Source: Anastrepha obliqua
Taxonomy: Eukaryota; Arthropoda; Insecta; Diptera; Tephritidae
DNA: 64,000 nucleotides
NCBI RefSeq assembly: GCF_027943255.1
Contig: NC_072893.1
Coordinates: 5,270,001 to 5,334,000 of the forward strand
Direction: 5' to 3'
Positions within the stretch are counted from its first letter, which is position 1. Each line of letters opens with the position of its first letter. A model generated the notes under the pieces. That model worked only from the letters and a program-made list of their open reading frames with translations. It made no database searches and was not told where the DNA came from. Both the position numbers and the translations under genes were made by a program. This document shows, in pieces, positions 45,034-56,769 of the stretch.

Positions 45034-45548
45034 CTATTGAAAGTGTATCCTTATGTAAACTTGTTTTGTCCACATATGTGAGACTGAGTTGATCAACAGA
45101 AGCCCATTAGTAAGTAAATCTATTACATTGGATACCGTCAAATATGCTTTGACGGATTGTTGAAACATAACGGGTAATACACTTTCGTTTATTCGGATCA
45201 ACTTGGAATATAGATGTGCTTTCCACTGCCAGACTATTGCAGGTATTCCAAGCAATATTTACATATTTTCAGAGTCAAACTACTTTGAAAGTATTAATTC
45301 CATCACAAACAACTTTAAAACTGTGCTTCCACAGCCATGAGAAAACTAACAGGCCATCTATTTATTACCGTTGAAAATCTAAGGTTCCCCTTATTGACTT
45401 CTATAACAGTTGTATGAGTGCAGAAAGCTAGGAAATAATAAAGCATCTACTTTGCGAACGTACAGCACTTTGGAAGAGGAGACACAAATTTTTGGGTTCA
45501 GAATTAGGAGTATTAGATTCAGCAGATTTTCAATCTGATTTCTTTATT
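45034..45548 (+). pseudogene. LINE ORF C-terminal remnant
   Basis: Plus-strand fragments near 45320-45540: a stretch like TGHLFITVENLRFPLL, then EIIKHLLCERTALWKRRHKFLGSELGVLD. The pattern HLLCEC-x-ALWRRR-x-x-FLG is the usual C-terminal Cys/His motif region of Jockey/R1-type LINEs. Stops interrupt it; the rest of the LINE is absent. Confidence 0.55.
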
Positions 45549-46027
45549 AGGTCTGTTCATGAAGCTAATAATTTGTTAAAATTATTACAAATTATCAAAT
45601 TTTGGTGTTGATGTATTCAAAAAACTTGCAAAGTAGGAGAAAGTGAGAGAACAAGGTTGAAAGGAAAGTGAGATAACAAAATTTAAAGGAAAGTGAGAGA
45701 TCAAAATTGAGGAGAAGTTGCAAGTTTTTGCTGGATAAATTTTTACTTGTAAGAAGTTGCAAGTGAGAAAAACAGCTGATCACAAAGTAAAAATAAATGC
45801 AAATTGAAATTAGTGAATTGGGACAAGGTTCCAAATTGAAAAAAAAAATGGTGGTTAAAATGGAGAATGTAAGTAAATATATTTTAGATATAGTTTATAA
45901 AGTTTATTTCAAGTCATATAGGTATATTAAATAGGAATCGGCCATCGATATCCTCCAGTCACCGTTGCCGCAGTTTCCGAAACACAAATTTGCTTTGAGT
46001 GTATAATTTTTGCATGTACAGAGACCT
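45549..46027. mobile_element. Repeat family R1, copy 2 (complete)
   Basis: The left end AGGTCTGTTCATG and the right end (complement AGGTCTCTGTACATG) form an imperfect inverted repeat around 479 bp. Shared internal segments with 33635-34335 confirm a repeat family. Non-coding; ATT lies outside both ends, a possible 3-bp target. Confidence 0.55.
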
Positions 46028-46718
46028 ATTATCAATCATTAAAAAGACGGGAAGAGGAAATGAATTTTACAGAAAAAATGTATTTTAGTTTCGCAAATTC
46101 TTTTTCCTAATACATATGCAGAAATTTTAGTAAAAGTTTATGATATAAAATACATTTTAAGAGTCTTCTAAAGCTAATTACAGCGAATTTTCATGGATTA
46201 TCTGTTGTAAATTCTTAAAAAAATATAAAATATTTGTACAGGCCCATGAAAGCAGCAATCCGGTTCAAATGTAAGCATTTATTTTATTTTTGATTTATTT
46301 ATAACTAATTAAATTTAGGCCCATTTTAAACAGGTATTCCGAATGGGGATATAAAGTCAATGTCGGGGAGACAGTCAATGTCTGTTGCAAATTTTGTTTA
46401 GTTTGGCGTTAAGCATCGTCACAGAGTATTAGTATTACCGACTTATTCAGCTCAAGTTATGCTAAAATACGCTACCCGGATCAGATATGGACTATCTGCC
46501 GCGCATCTTATATTTACATACATAAAAACATATATTTTGAGTTAAATGTACACATATATATAATTGGAGTATAATAATTTTGTATTTAAATACATAACAG
46601 GGGTGTCTACACAGAATACACGGAACATAGGGCTGTTCCATTCGCAGTAAAAGGAATTAATGATGATTTAAATAAAAACGCACCCTTCAATTTTTAGCCT
46701 TATTTAACCATTTCCAAA
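46028..46718. other. No gene seen
   Basis: AT-rich DNA with no supportable feature. Confidence 0.4.
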
Positions 46719-46990
46719 TGCCATTCAACGTTAACATTTTGATCATGGGGAAGTGCACGAACGAGCAACTTTTGGAAATGATTAAAAATGTATACAGAAA
46801 TTGTGAGCCGGTAGTTTAAATCGGTCATAATAATCGTTCCAACATATAGGCTATGCGTAGATTAGTTCGAGTCAAATATTCACTGTGAAATGTTTCTGTG
46901 CCAGTGAGACAGCGGTCGAAGTTCCAAAAATATAGGATCTTATAAAAGTGATGCCTAGATGTCAGCAGTGATTAATTCCTAAACTGTACC
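46719..46990 (+). pseudogene. Mariner-like transposase N-terminal remnant
   Basis: Plus-strand pieces MGKCTNEQLLEMIKNVYRNCEPV, then RLVRVKYS (expected RLVKKFES-like), then NVSVPVRQRS. The order and residues match the DNA-binding N-terminus of a mariner-like family related to that at 12.4-16.5 kb. Stops and shifts throughout. The opposite-strand C-terminal piece at 47757-48176 is probably a different copy. Confidence 0.55.
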
Positions 46991-47714
46991 TTTTTTCATG
47001 CACTATTTCGAAAAACCTTTGGCCCCAGTACAATAGGGACAGGTCCCGGAAAGTCCTCAGGACTCCACGCTATTCAATTTCCGTGGCAGTGTTTACCGGT
47101 TTTTGAGCGATCGACACACACGGGAACATTTTCTGTTGAGCACCTTCTCTCACGGGTTTGGCAGCTAGACGATTAAGGTCACTGGGTGCTCCTCTCTTCG
47201 ACAGCCTGGGTCAGTGCGCCAACCTAAATTCCACCAATCTGCTTCACTACACCAGCGGCTCTCGCTGTAGATGTGAAAATTGTTGAAACTTATGACAATG
47301 GTCGATCTTTAAGAACAACATAACGCAAAATTCGTGATTTTTTTTTAACAATTCAAAGGTTGGTGAACAAAATTTCTAGAAACTGGTTCTGTTGAGGTTG
47401 GTGGTGGTTAGGCATTCACCAACCTATAGGCTCGCTTATTTGGGGTATTTTACCGGTAGATGCGTTCGTGGTGGACATTTGCATGATGTCAGTTTTCAAA
47501 TATAATTGCTAAGGGCCGCATCTTGAATAAAAATAGTGAAACCTGAAAGAATCTAGCAATTTACTTCTTTTGTTTTAAAACAGCACTTAGGCACATCTTT
47601 TGCAACTTCCATTTAGAAGGAGCCAAATCAAAGGAATCCACGACGCTTACAAAGGGTTTTCGAATAAGAAATGTTATTGTGCTATTCAAAGAAAAATGTT
47701 ATTATTTAATATAA
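46991..47714. other. Unassigned block with higher GC
   Basis: 47020-47290 is richer in G+C than its neighbours (for example GGCAGCTAGACGATTAAGGTC) but no frame yields a recognisable protein and I see no RNA-gene motif. It may be an old LINE or LTR fragment. Confidence 0.3.
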
Positions 47715-47756
47715 ATGATCGGAAGTTTATTTCATTATAAAGCTGAAGGTATGCCG

Positions 47757-48176
47757 TTAATAGCGGAAAATAACATCAGGCAAATGACCACCACAACCAC
47801 GCTTCCAGAACAATATCCTTTTCATGAAATTTTCCATAACCGAATTGCAAAGTGGCTGTCCTATGTCCTCGATAGCCACACGAACTCCATCTTTGAGGTC
47901 TTGAATCGACCCTGGGCTGTTGGCGTAGACCTTCTCTTTCACGTGGCCCCAAAGAAAAGAGTCGCAAGGTGTTAAATCACAAGATCCCGGTGGTCAATTG
48001 TGATCACCTCTTCGAAAGATAACACGATCCGGAAACTTTGCCCGTAAAAGATCAATGGTTTCTTTTCTTGTGAGGCAAGCAGCGCCGTCTTGTTGAAAAT
48101 AAACGTTCTCCAGATCAATACCATCCAATTCCGACCATAAATTCCGATAGATAACACGTGTTATTGGGAGCCACAT
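47757..48176 (-). pseudogene. Mariner-like transposase C-terminal remnant
   Basis: In minus sense: ELDGIDLENVYFQQDGAACLTRKETIDLLRAKFPDRV (second Asp block; the usual H after AAC is lost), RRGDHN, a gap, then GHVKEKVYANSPGSIQDLKDGVRVAIEDIGQ and HLPDVIFRY. The block with the final acidic residue (WPPRS...PLD) is deleted at about 47972-47994. Frames shift at least twice. Confidence 0.75.
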
Positions 48177-48349
48177 TGTGGGGAACTTTAAGTAAACATT
48201 TGCTCTACAACTTTACAAGATCAAATCAAATGAAGAAGTGAAGCCTGTTGAACATTTAATGTACAGAAACTTCTCCGATTGGGGTTTGTATTGAAAAACC
48301 TCTATCATGTGTGTGAATTATGGATGCACTAAGTTCACACAAGTACATA

Positions 48350-48489
48350 TAAAGTGGTGCAAAATTAATCATCCAATTTTATTTAATGAAAATCTTTATT
48401 TCGTTTTTTACGCGCTCCACTGCTTTTCTGTTTTTATACCGCAGCAGTTGAGTTCTTGCAATAGAGCAATTAATTTTGTGCCACCTTGT
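48350..48489. mobile_element. Small MITE with AAGGTGGCACAAAATTAAT-like ends
   Basis: AAAGTGGTGCAAAATTAATC at the left and (complement) CAAGGTGGCACAAAATTAAT at the right form an inverted repeat around about 140 bp. TA lies next to both ends. Non-coding; probably mariner-dependent. Confidence 0.6.
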
Positions 48490-49296
48490 ATTATATGTAT
48501 GTCATATGAGAATTTAGCATCACTTTTCATAAATTCTTTCTTTTTCGTACTGAGGCAGCGAAGAATGATGTCATTCTTTCCACAACCAAGCCGAAGCCAA
48601 GCGGTCTTTTTTCTTTTGCCCTTTCTACGTCTCAGCGTGCGAGACGGTAGATACCTATGAATAAGCAAGCGGAAGAAACATGAAATTAAAAGTAGTCGGT
48701 TCAGCTAAATATTGGGGATCGAATGAATTAATGAATGAATTAGTCCATAACACGATTTTACCAAAAACATGCACACATACATCGTGTTTATATGTATATG
48801 TATGCTACTATGATACTTTTTAGTATCCTCGCTCCAAGTTTTACAACAAATTAGTTAAACTGTTTCATTGGATGCATAAAAAAATCTGTGTTTTTACTAC
48901 CATTTGTTATGACGGAAGCTTTCAGAGAGAGGGAGAGTTTCCTATATAAATACATATTTGCACTTGTGTGTATGTGCATGTGCACCTTTATGTTGACAAT
49001 GCTAATATTTACAAGTATTTAAGTTATAAAAAAACGAAAAAGTGCTAGTCACTCAATGTCGCGTGTTTGCTGGAAGCGTTTCACAACCCAAAAACTAAAA
49101 TATCAAGAAAAATGGCCTTAAAATTTTCAATTTACAATTATTTTCTAAGAAAAACAGCACATATTTTCTACTAATGAAATATCGTTAAGAGATATCCTAT
49201 TAATTTTTGTACACAGCGCAAAAGACGAACTGATGATCACTTCTTGCGACTGTTTTTGTGCGAAGAGACTCTTCCAGCAAGCAAGCGAGTGAAGTA
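48490..49296. other. No gene seen
   Basis: Microsatellite-like TGTATATGTATG at 48790 and AT-rich DNA otherwise. Confidence 0.4.
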
Positions 49297-49620
49297 CAGT
49301 GCGGTTCACTTGATTAGAGGCAATAATTTTTATGGAAGAAAATGGTTATTAAAGCAACTGTATTTGATTAAGTAACATAAGGGCTTCTTATAACTCAAAT
49401 TAAAACTAAACTTAGCTCGAAAATAAACATGCATCAAAATATTATTCAATCTAACAGTATTTCGCACCAGTAAAACTTGAGCAGCTGTAATATTGTGCTT
49501 GATTTATTGGTTCACTTGAATAGGCACTCAACCTAGATTATTTGCGCATTAAAGCTTTGAAAAGAAATCGTTTTTTAAGCGTTCATTGTTTTTGGTCGAA
49601 AATTTCTTAATTCTAATAAA

Positions 49621-50997
49621 ATGGGAAAACAGAAAGGTTTAACAGATCGCAAAGAGGGACAAACCGATATCTTAACCTCAGAGGGACTTTCAAATCGGCA
49701 AATTGCCGAAAAGATTGGTCGAAGTCAAAATGTTGTGGGTCTTTACATAAAACATGGTGCCTCCTATGGTAAGAACTATAAATGCAGAACTGCGAAGGCT
49801 TTGACATCGAAGGAAACCCGCAAAATCCTTAGGATTGCATCAAATTCCGTTCCTTCAACAGCAAAAACTACAGAAATGTCAAATGTTGCAGCCAGCAAAT
49901 CCACTGTTCGAAGAACTGCTTTAAAAGCGTGACATCTGAAGCATAAAAAATTACAAAAAAAACCTTTGAATAAATTTTCTGTTACAAATAACGATTCCGG
50001 TTAATGGAAAAATGTAGTGTTTAGTGACGAAAAGAAGTTCAATCTGGATGGGCCGAACGCATACAATTGCTATTTCCATGACTAAGGAGACCCGGTGGTC
50101 TAGATATGTCAAAATAATCGATTTTTTTGTTTTTTCGATGTTTCAAGTATCTTAAGTATCATAGTATCTTAAGAATGTACTGTGATCATAGCTTTTACAG
50201 CCCATTAACTGGGTAGAGAGCGGTGCGCGCGCTCCTGTACCTCAAACTTTAAACTCGTTTATCTCGAAACGACTTTTGCGGCCTGGTGTTGTCAAAAAAA
50301 AAAAAAATTATTCAACTGAGTCGTCTGAAATTTGAATATGTTGATCGCATTTTTAATTGCTATTGCCCGTACTAGAATCATTTTATTATTTCAATTATAT
50401 CGTATTTTTTAATTAAAAAAATGAAAAAAGTGTCAAATTCAAAACCGCGCCATTTTGTCAAATTTTTTTTATTCTAGTACGGGACCTAGCGACAGTCATA
50501 CTCATTAATAATATTTTTGGTTTTTGCGTTTCAGTTAAACAGAGCCAAAATGGACAACACCGCCCAGGTGCAATTTTTCGGGAGGGTCAACTTCAACGCC
50601 ATTTTTCAAATTATTAAAATTAAAAAAAAAACATGGTATTTCATTTTCGTATGTAAAAGAAGTTCCATAAAAAGCTTAACAAATTTAGTTATCGTTTTTC
50701 ATTATTCTAAAAAAATTACTGAAAATTCGCTAAATTTTCGAGCTCTAGACCTCCGGGACCCCTTAAGATTCGTGCATCATTAAAACAGGCTGGTCTGAAA
50801 TTTCATTAGGCTATCTGGAGAATTTGTACAAATCTATACATCAACGTATTTACGAACTTAATTATAAACAAAGTGGCAGCGCAAACTCTTATGCTTTAAA
50901 AAAGAAATGTAAAAAAACTAAATTTCCTGTATTTGTTATTATTTTTTCTTATTTGCTTAGTGCCGCTATTCTCGTGAACCAATAAATCGAGCACAGC
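49621..50997 (+). pseudogene. Tc1/Tc3-like transposase, deleted and split by a MITE
   Basis: ATG at 49621: MGKQKGLTDRKEGQTDIL, then LSNRQIAEKIGRSQNVVGLYIKH (first HTH) and SKSTVRRTALKA (second HTH). A stop at 49930 and a shift follow, then VVFSDEKKFNLDGP (first Asp block, intact SDE). The reading reaches FHD at the MITE. After the MITE only ENLYKSIHQRIYELNYKQSGS, the C-terminal end, remains. The DNDP and NPIE blocks are deleted. Confidence 0.78.
50086..50762. mobile_element. TTAA-type MITE, 677 bp, inside the Tc3-like element
   Basis: The right end GGGACCCC is followed by TTAA (50763-50766); the left target is CTAA (50082-50085), one base decayed. The ends GGAGACCCGGTGGTCTAGA and (complement) GGGGTCCCGGAGGTCTAGA match those of 37375-37970, in opposite orientation. 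The interior shares AAAATGGACAACACCG and GGGAGGATCAACTT-like segments in reverse. Confidence 0.8.
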
Positions 50998-51196
50998 ATT
51001 ACAGCTGCTCAAGTTTTACTGCTGCGAAATACCTTTAGATTGAATAGTATATATTTTGATGCATGTTTATTTTCGAGCAGAGTGCAGTCTTCATTTGGAA
51101 TATTAGAAAACCTTGTGTTACTTAATCAAATACGCTTGCTTTAATAACCATTTTCTTCCATAAAAATTACTGCCTCTAATCAAGTGAACCGGACTG

Positions 51197-51672
51197 TATG
51201 TGCAATACGATTTTTCTGAAGGGCATAAAATCTTATCTGCTGACTTTATCTCAAAATAGAGAACAGGCATTTCAACACAAGATACGATTACATTGGTACG
51301 AATCTCTGTTACACATTAAATTTAACTGCAAAACTGATGACATTTCAGTTTTTTATTATATGTTTTGAAACAAATTCACAAATCTCTTCTTCGTTTGCTT
51401 AGTCTCGGGTTATTCGTATGTATATTCTACATGCATACATACATATACCTATTATTTATTGCACATTTATGTATATTTTTTATTGTTGTTAAATATATCT
51501 ATTATTAATTTAATGCTTTGGTTGCACTATCTGCAATTCTTAGAAGTGAATAAGCAGTTTCATTACACGAGTTGAAGCTGATATTTTTATGCCTTTTTCT
51601 CATATGCGCAGTACTATTTTAACTAATACTTAAATTGTTGCTAAGAGTTTTATATAAAAAGTGATTGCTTAA
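51197..51672. other. No gene seen
   Basis: AT-rich, with a CATACATACATA run near 51430. Confidence 0.4.
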
Positions 51673-52177
51673 GGGGGGACGTCCATGTAGAAGCCTCAAA
51701 ATCGGTCATTTTTTAAACATATTTTTAAAGGTGATAAAATAATTATATTATTTTGAAGCTTTAACACAACTTTATTTAACCTTTCGAGAGTACAAAAAAA
51801 ATTTTTTTTATTTTTTTTCCAAAATGGCGGCTCAGGATCATTTCTTGTCGGCTGTTTACGGCGTGAGGACCCAAATTGCTCTATTTATTACTCCTAATCT
51901 ATCGATCTGAAACAAAAAAATTCAATTGGTTTTTTTTATAACATATAAACGGCAAGGATGAACCTATAAAAAAAAAAAAAACAAGTATAAAATTAATTAT
52001 AAAATAAGCCTTGAAAAAGTCAGAATTTTGGGTTATTTTATTGACATTTTTAACCCTCAAAAAGTAATTTATTAGGAATTTTCGCATGAAAATTTCACAG
52101 TATATTCTTAGGATTATATACTTTCGAAATATCAAAAAAAAATCAATTTTTTGAAAATTTTGCATGGACTTCCCCCC
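51673..52177. mobile_element. TTAA-type MITE, 505 bp, second subfamily
   Basis: TTAA at 51669-51672 and 52178-52181. The ends GGGGGGACGTCCATG and (complement) GGGGGGAAGTCCATG are 15-bp inverted repeats with one mismatch. The interior includes AAAATGGCGGCTCAGG and GATCTGAAACAAAAAAATT, like the other TTAA MITEs, but the ends define a different subfamily. Confidence 0.85.
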
Positions 52178-52599
52178 TTAATTCATAAAACTCGAACATA
52201 GAATTTGCCTTTTCTCTAAAAACCAATGACGTGAATCAGTTAAATTAATATTATATAGTGCGCGCAGACACATCCATTCATACATACATACCTGTACATA
52301 CAATCAACATCAAAAGTGAGTCATGAAGTTTTACCATTCCGTAAGATGAGATAAATAAATAAAAGGCACATCAATTCTAATTTTACAAACATAAGAGCTT
52401 TTATTATTATTATTATGTATTACTATTTATTAAAAAATTAAACTAAATTAATTACGTTAATATTGAAAAAAGAGCACTAGATGCCAAGGCTATCAGCTCT
52501 GCAAAAATATTTACAAACAGTAAGACTATATAGAATGTTTGTGTAGAAATAAAATGAATTATCTTTATACTTATATACATATGTACTAACAACTAAATA
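52178..52599. other. No gene seen
   Basis: AT-rich, TTATTATTATTATG microsatellite near 52400. Confidence 0.4.
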
Positions 52600-53680
52600 C
52601 GGAAAATTTATACTTAATTCAAATTCGGGCTCGGATGGCTTTATAAAGTTGTTTATAGCGCTGATATGTATTATCGGATGTGGGGTTTTTAAACAACCTA
52701 ATCCAGTTCTTCCTCAGGTAATGATATCTGGCGACTACGAAAGCGAGGCAATTCTGGAATATAAGGTTTAAAGAGAGAGCTTCTCCGCAGTGTGCGCAGA
52801 CTGGAGGTGGCTCCCCAGTCAGGATGTGTTGATGTGTGTCAATGGCGTGGCCAAGACGTAGCCGGGAGAAATGTTTTATTTCTGTTTTCCCTACGTTGGT
52901 GGGGTATTGTAAGGGTATATGCTCTCGGTGTATGGTAGTGTAGTGGTGGTGGGTGTAGTTTAGCCACTCCAGTTTCGTTCTGGTGTTAAGATATCGTTTA
53001 ATTGTTGACAGAAAATCTTTTTTCGCATGTGGGATCCATTTTTATCGGTGCTGAGGCGGCTTGCTTGGCTGCATTGTCTGCCATCTCGTTCCCGTGAATT
53101 CCTATATGGCTTGGTATCCAAAGTAGGCGTAAGGAAGCCTCCTAGCCAATGAGCGTATCTCTTATTCTGCTAATGATGGATGAATTGGACAGAGGGTTGA
53201 GAACTGATTTGCTGTCAGTGCATATGAGAGTTTTACGGTAATTTTCCAAGGCGTGACAGACGGCAACTGCTTCTGCAGTAAAAACAAATGCACAGTCCGG
53301 CAAAGTTTGCTCCCGTAGAGTGTCTTCGTTTGTGTCAACCACTGCAACGCTGGCTGGTACGTTATCAGATTTTGAGCCATCTGTGAACCACAAAGTCCAA
53401 TTGTCAGCTTCATAGTATGCCTTGCGCTCCTGGAATATAGAAAGGAATGCTTCGCGTGATGTAGTTTTTTTGCTTATTTGGATAGGTTCAGGTCACAGGA
53501 TACTTTCGTTGTATCCCATTCTGGGTTTTTTACTTGGTAGTTTACCATCAGATTGGATAACTCTAGCTTGTTGGCTATTCTAAATATTTGATGCATAACA
53601 GAAGTAACTTTTTGTAGGCTTTTGGATCGGTTTATATTTAAGATGTCTTTGGCCATAACCTTTCAGACGCTTCAGAGTGT
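52600..53680 (-). pseudogene. LINE with RNase H domain, 3' end
   Basis: In minus sense: QVKNPEWDTTKVSCDLNLSK, a shift, then WFTDGSKSDNVPASVAVV (first Asp of RNase H), FTAEAVAVCHAL (Glu), ICTDSKSVLNPLSN (second Asp). A broken tail follows with IPHAKKDF-like, HYTTIHREHIPLQYPTN-like and CAHCGEALSL-like pieces in changing frames. RNase H after the reverse transcriptase marks the I group of LINEs. 5'-truncated and dead. Confidence 0.75.
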
Positions 53681-54407
53681 TTAATTTTGTTTAGAAAGTT
53701 TAATTGGTCAACTCGCTGTTCTTCTGTTTACTCCAACAGAAAATGTCTTCTGCGCACAACGTAGGATTTATACCGGAGATCTTCATGGACAACTCGACGG
53801 ATGCACCCTGTATACCATATATCTATAGTGTATATCTACGGTATTGAAAGTTGAATGTACTAAATCTCAGCCGAAAGTTTTCCAAAAAAGAGAGTTTGCC
53901 ATCAAAGCTTCGCTGCCACTTGTCTTTTGAGTTTATTAAAAGGCAAATTACCCAGTGGGCTCATTTCTGTCTCATGTAATTAACATACTTATATATTCTG
54001 AATATAAAGAAATTCGGACCATAAATAATATGTTGGAAAATATATTGATTCCAGCGGCACCTAGCGAGAAAAACATTATTTTAAAAATCATCTACAGTTA
54101 AATCACAAGCAATAGGTTCGCTTACATCGTTCAAGTCTTCTCAGAAATGGTCCAAAGATAGCTGAAGCGAAGTAAGTAATTTCTTAAATTGAAATGCTCA
54201 TTTCATTGTTCGCGTTTCATTAAAAATTGTCTTCATGTTAAACAACAACACATTGTTTTATTCCCAAGCATTTATTAACAATTGAAAATCTGTGACTCTT
54301 AACAGGTGTTCTTCCAAGGTCAGTTCTCATCCTTACGCGTATTTAAACATACGACAAGTCAATATTCTTGGTCAACTTATATATACAAAAGGTTATGGGT
54401 GTACATA
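53681..54407. other. No gene seen
   Basis: Part may be the upstream continuation of the LINE but I cannot read it. Otherwise AT-rich. Confidence 0.3.
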
Positions 54408-55707
54408 CAGCTGTGACCGAAATAATAGTAATAGAGCAGAGGAAAGTTAAAATTTCGAATATACTCATGCATATAAGACCTAAAGATTTTTTAGATTAGC
54501 AGTAAGACTTTGCCGTTAGACAACGAATTCTTATAGAAGGCGTCCTCGATTCGCCACTTTTCTGCTCGCTATTTCTGGGCTCTGCTCACTTGACGAAAAG
54601 TTTGCATGTGAAAGTATCAACAAAGTTATCGAACAAGATCCACCGCTAGGGAGCATATTTATACCTCATAAAACTGGTATAACTCACTATTTTCAGAGCT
54701 GCCAAATCCATTTCAAGAGATTCTCATTAGACCGCGTTCATTCAGAGAGATTTTTGTTGCTTCAACATTGCGGAAAATTGAAATTTGAGATCACGACGGA
54801 TTTGGGCATTTGTAATCATTCTAAGTGTTTTTGATTGGAATTTTTGGAGTATTTCGATGTTAGAATTGGCTGCAGTGCTCCAGAGCTGTATGCCGTAGGT
54901 CTATATCGGTTTTAATATGGCTGTGTAGAGTGAGAGCTTGCTTTTGAGAGAAACATGAGAATTTCGATTAAGTAACTAGTATAGATTTCGGAGTTTGATT
55001 TCAAGTGATTTCGTGAAAATATTTGTTTTCCTTGTAAGCGTCCTGTCGAAGTGCATACCAAGATATTATTTTGGGGTATGATTACGTATTGAGTTTTACG
55101 GGAGGGCAAGTGGTTCAATTGAGTGTAAAAGTTACTTGAACTGATTTTGTCTCATTGAATTTTATTCTCCAATCTTTTAACCATTGAGTTGAAATATTCA
55201 GTCCTTTTTGGAGTTTTAATGAAGGTTTCTGGGGGTTAGAGTCAGGTTGGAGAACAGCGGTGTCATCTGCAAAAGTTTCGACGATAGTTTCCTAAATGAC
55301 TGGTAAGTCGTGTGTGTAGGGCAAGTAAAGGATTCTTAGTATTTTTTATATTTTCATTATTTTTATTTTTAAGTATTAAATGAACTCTGGCTCTTCTTCA
55401 TCTCTACCATGCTTATAGTTCAGTGCCTCATGAGTATACCCGTGAGAGGCCATGTAATCGTTCTTTATAGCCCGCAAATTTCATTTTCCTCGTCCATGAA
55501 GTATTGACTAAAGTGAACGTTAAACTGTGAAGGTATTCAGATTAATCCAAGAGCAGCTACTTATATTCTTCTCAGCTTGTGAAGGCAGGGAACCTAAATT
55601 TTTGGATTACATTCCGAATTGAAAATCCAACAAAACCGGTATAGAAAAGGCCACATTCATTGCTAAAAAGCCATATGTATGCATTACTATTTTTTTGGCC
55701 AGAACTG
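54408..55707. mobile_element. Tc1-type ends enclosing LINE sequence
   Basis: CAGCTGTGACCGAAATAATA at the left and (complement) CAGTTCTGGCCAAAAAAATA at the right form an inverted repeat flanked by TA on both sides. These are the same family ends as 35976-38062. The interior is not Tc1 transposase but a Jockey-like LINE remnant (54740-55300) plus unassigned sequence. Confidence 0.6.
54740..55300 (-). pseudogene. Jockey-like LINE reverse transcriptase fragment
   Basis: In minus sense with shifts and stops: an NWTESIKF-like start, NHLPSRKTQYVIIPQNNIL, then GRLQGKQIFSRNHLKSNSEIY and a YGIQLWSTAANSNIEILQKFQ-like block with LRMITNAQIRRDL. These correspond to the C-terminal part of a Jockey-group reverse transcriptase. 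5'-truncated. Confidence 0.65.
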
Positions 55708-56116
55708 TATGTATTTAAGGATAAGTATATGTGCATGCCCTTTTGTATATCTTTATTGGTGCTCATTGCTTGGGAACTGGTGCACATCCCATAATTACCA
55801 CGCATTAAAATTTTATGTACATACATACATATGTACGCCCTCAAACTTCTAGAAATAAATCAATGAAATGAAATTAAAATTACCTGTCGGAAGGTGCACA
55901 TGTGTAAAATTTTTATATGTACATATGTATGTATGTTTGCATATGCTTTGACCTCACCTAGAGCAGTCGGTATTGAAGATTAAACACAAGGCTATGAATA
56001 TATGAATATAACATTCGTTTGGATGTGTAGAGGTATGTAAGCAGTTTTCTTTTGGAAATAAAAAATTAATTAACGTTTAATATTTAACATTAGGAATAAT
56101 ATTTTTTATACATTAA
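55708..56116. other. No gene seen
   Basis: Contains CATACATACATATGTA-type microsatellites; no coding or paired termini. Confidence 0.4.
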
Positions 56117-56460
56117 CTAGCTGTACCCGGCACGCGTTGCTACGCCAACCACTAAAATAAATTTAAGAAAAATAACTTTAAAGAAAAACCGGTACACAAA
56201 TATTCAATTCATTCTAAACCGTTTTATTGATTTTGTTTATTTCGAAAAAATCGGTTCAACGGGGCAGAAGTTGCTACTCTGCAGTACCACCTGGTGGCGA
56301 GTGGAGTGTTTTTTAAGATGAAAATGATCCTGAATTGGCTGCCCACAGAACACCACATTCGTGAAATTACACTCAAAGTGAGTGAAAGTAACTGCGGAGA
56401 ATTTCGTCTGATTAGCGTTTTAGGTGAAGGGATATTCTCGAGCATCTAACTCGCCTAGCA
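56117..56460 (-). mobile_element. Helitron-like 3' end fragment
   Basis: On the minus strand the sequence ends ...GTAGCAACGCGTGCCGGGTACAGCTAG followed by T, parallel to the 3' end of the Helitron at 8303. CTAG|T and the GGCGTAGC...GCCGGG near-hairpin are Helitron-like. No 5' end found; the right limit is approximate. Confidence 0.5.
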
Positions 56461-56769
56461 TTTAGGTTAAGTTAGATGATTTTCCGCGAAGGAAGGAAAA
56501 ACGTTAATGAATCATCAAAATCAATCACTTCGGTAAAGTGGAGGGAAATGAAAAGCCACTAAAAATATGTTCTAACTACAACGTTTAACAGTTGCGGATC
56601 GAACAATGTGAAGTGCTAATAGGAACAATTTGGCGCTACTAATATTCAGAGATTTTAAGGCGAAGTTAAATAGTAAGATACCACACTGAGGAGTAAATGC
56701 TGCTTCGTTAGCTGAGTCATGTCGTCCAAATAGATACAAATGCGGCTTCGTTAGCTGGGTTATACCGTC

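Larger units (their letters stand above)
49297..51196 (+). mobile_element. Long-TIR Tc1-type transposon (Tc3-like) carrying a MITE
   Basis: The inverted ends of about 235 bp start CAGTGCGGTTCACTTGATTA (49297) and, on the complement, CAGTCCGGTTCACTTGATTA (51196). Both are flanked by TA. The arms match to about 49531 and 50962 (CTTGAGCAGCTGTAAT near the inner edges). Long TIRs are a feature of Tc3. The interior has a broken transposase and the TTAA MITE at 50086-50762; without it the element is about 1.2 kb. Confidence 0.85.

Noticed and set aside
47020..47290. rRNA or other RNA gene in the GC-richer block
   Set aside because: I could not match any segment to 5S, 5.8S, tRNA or snRNA motifs.
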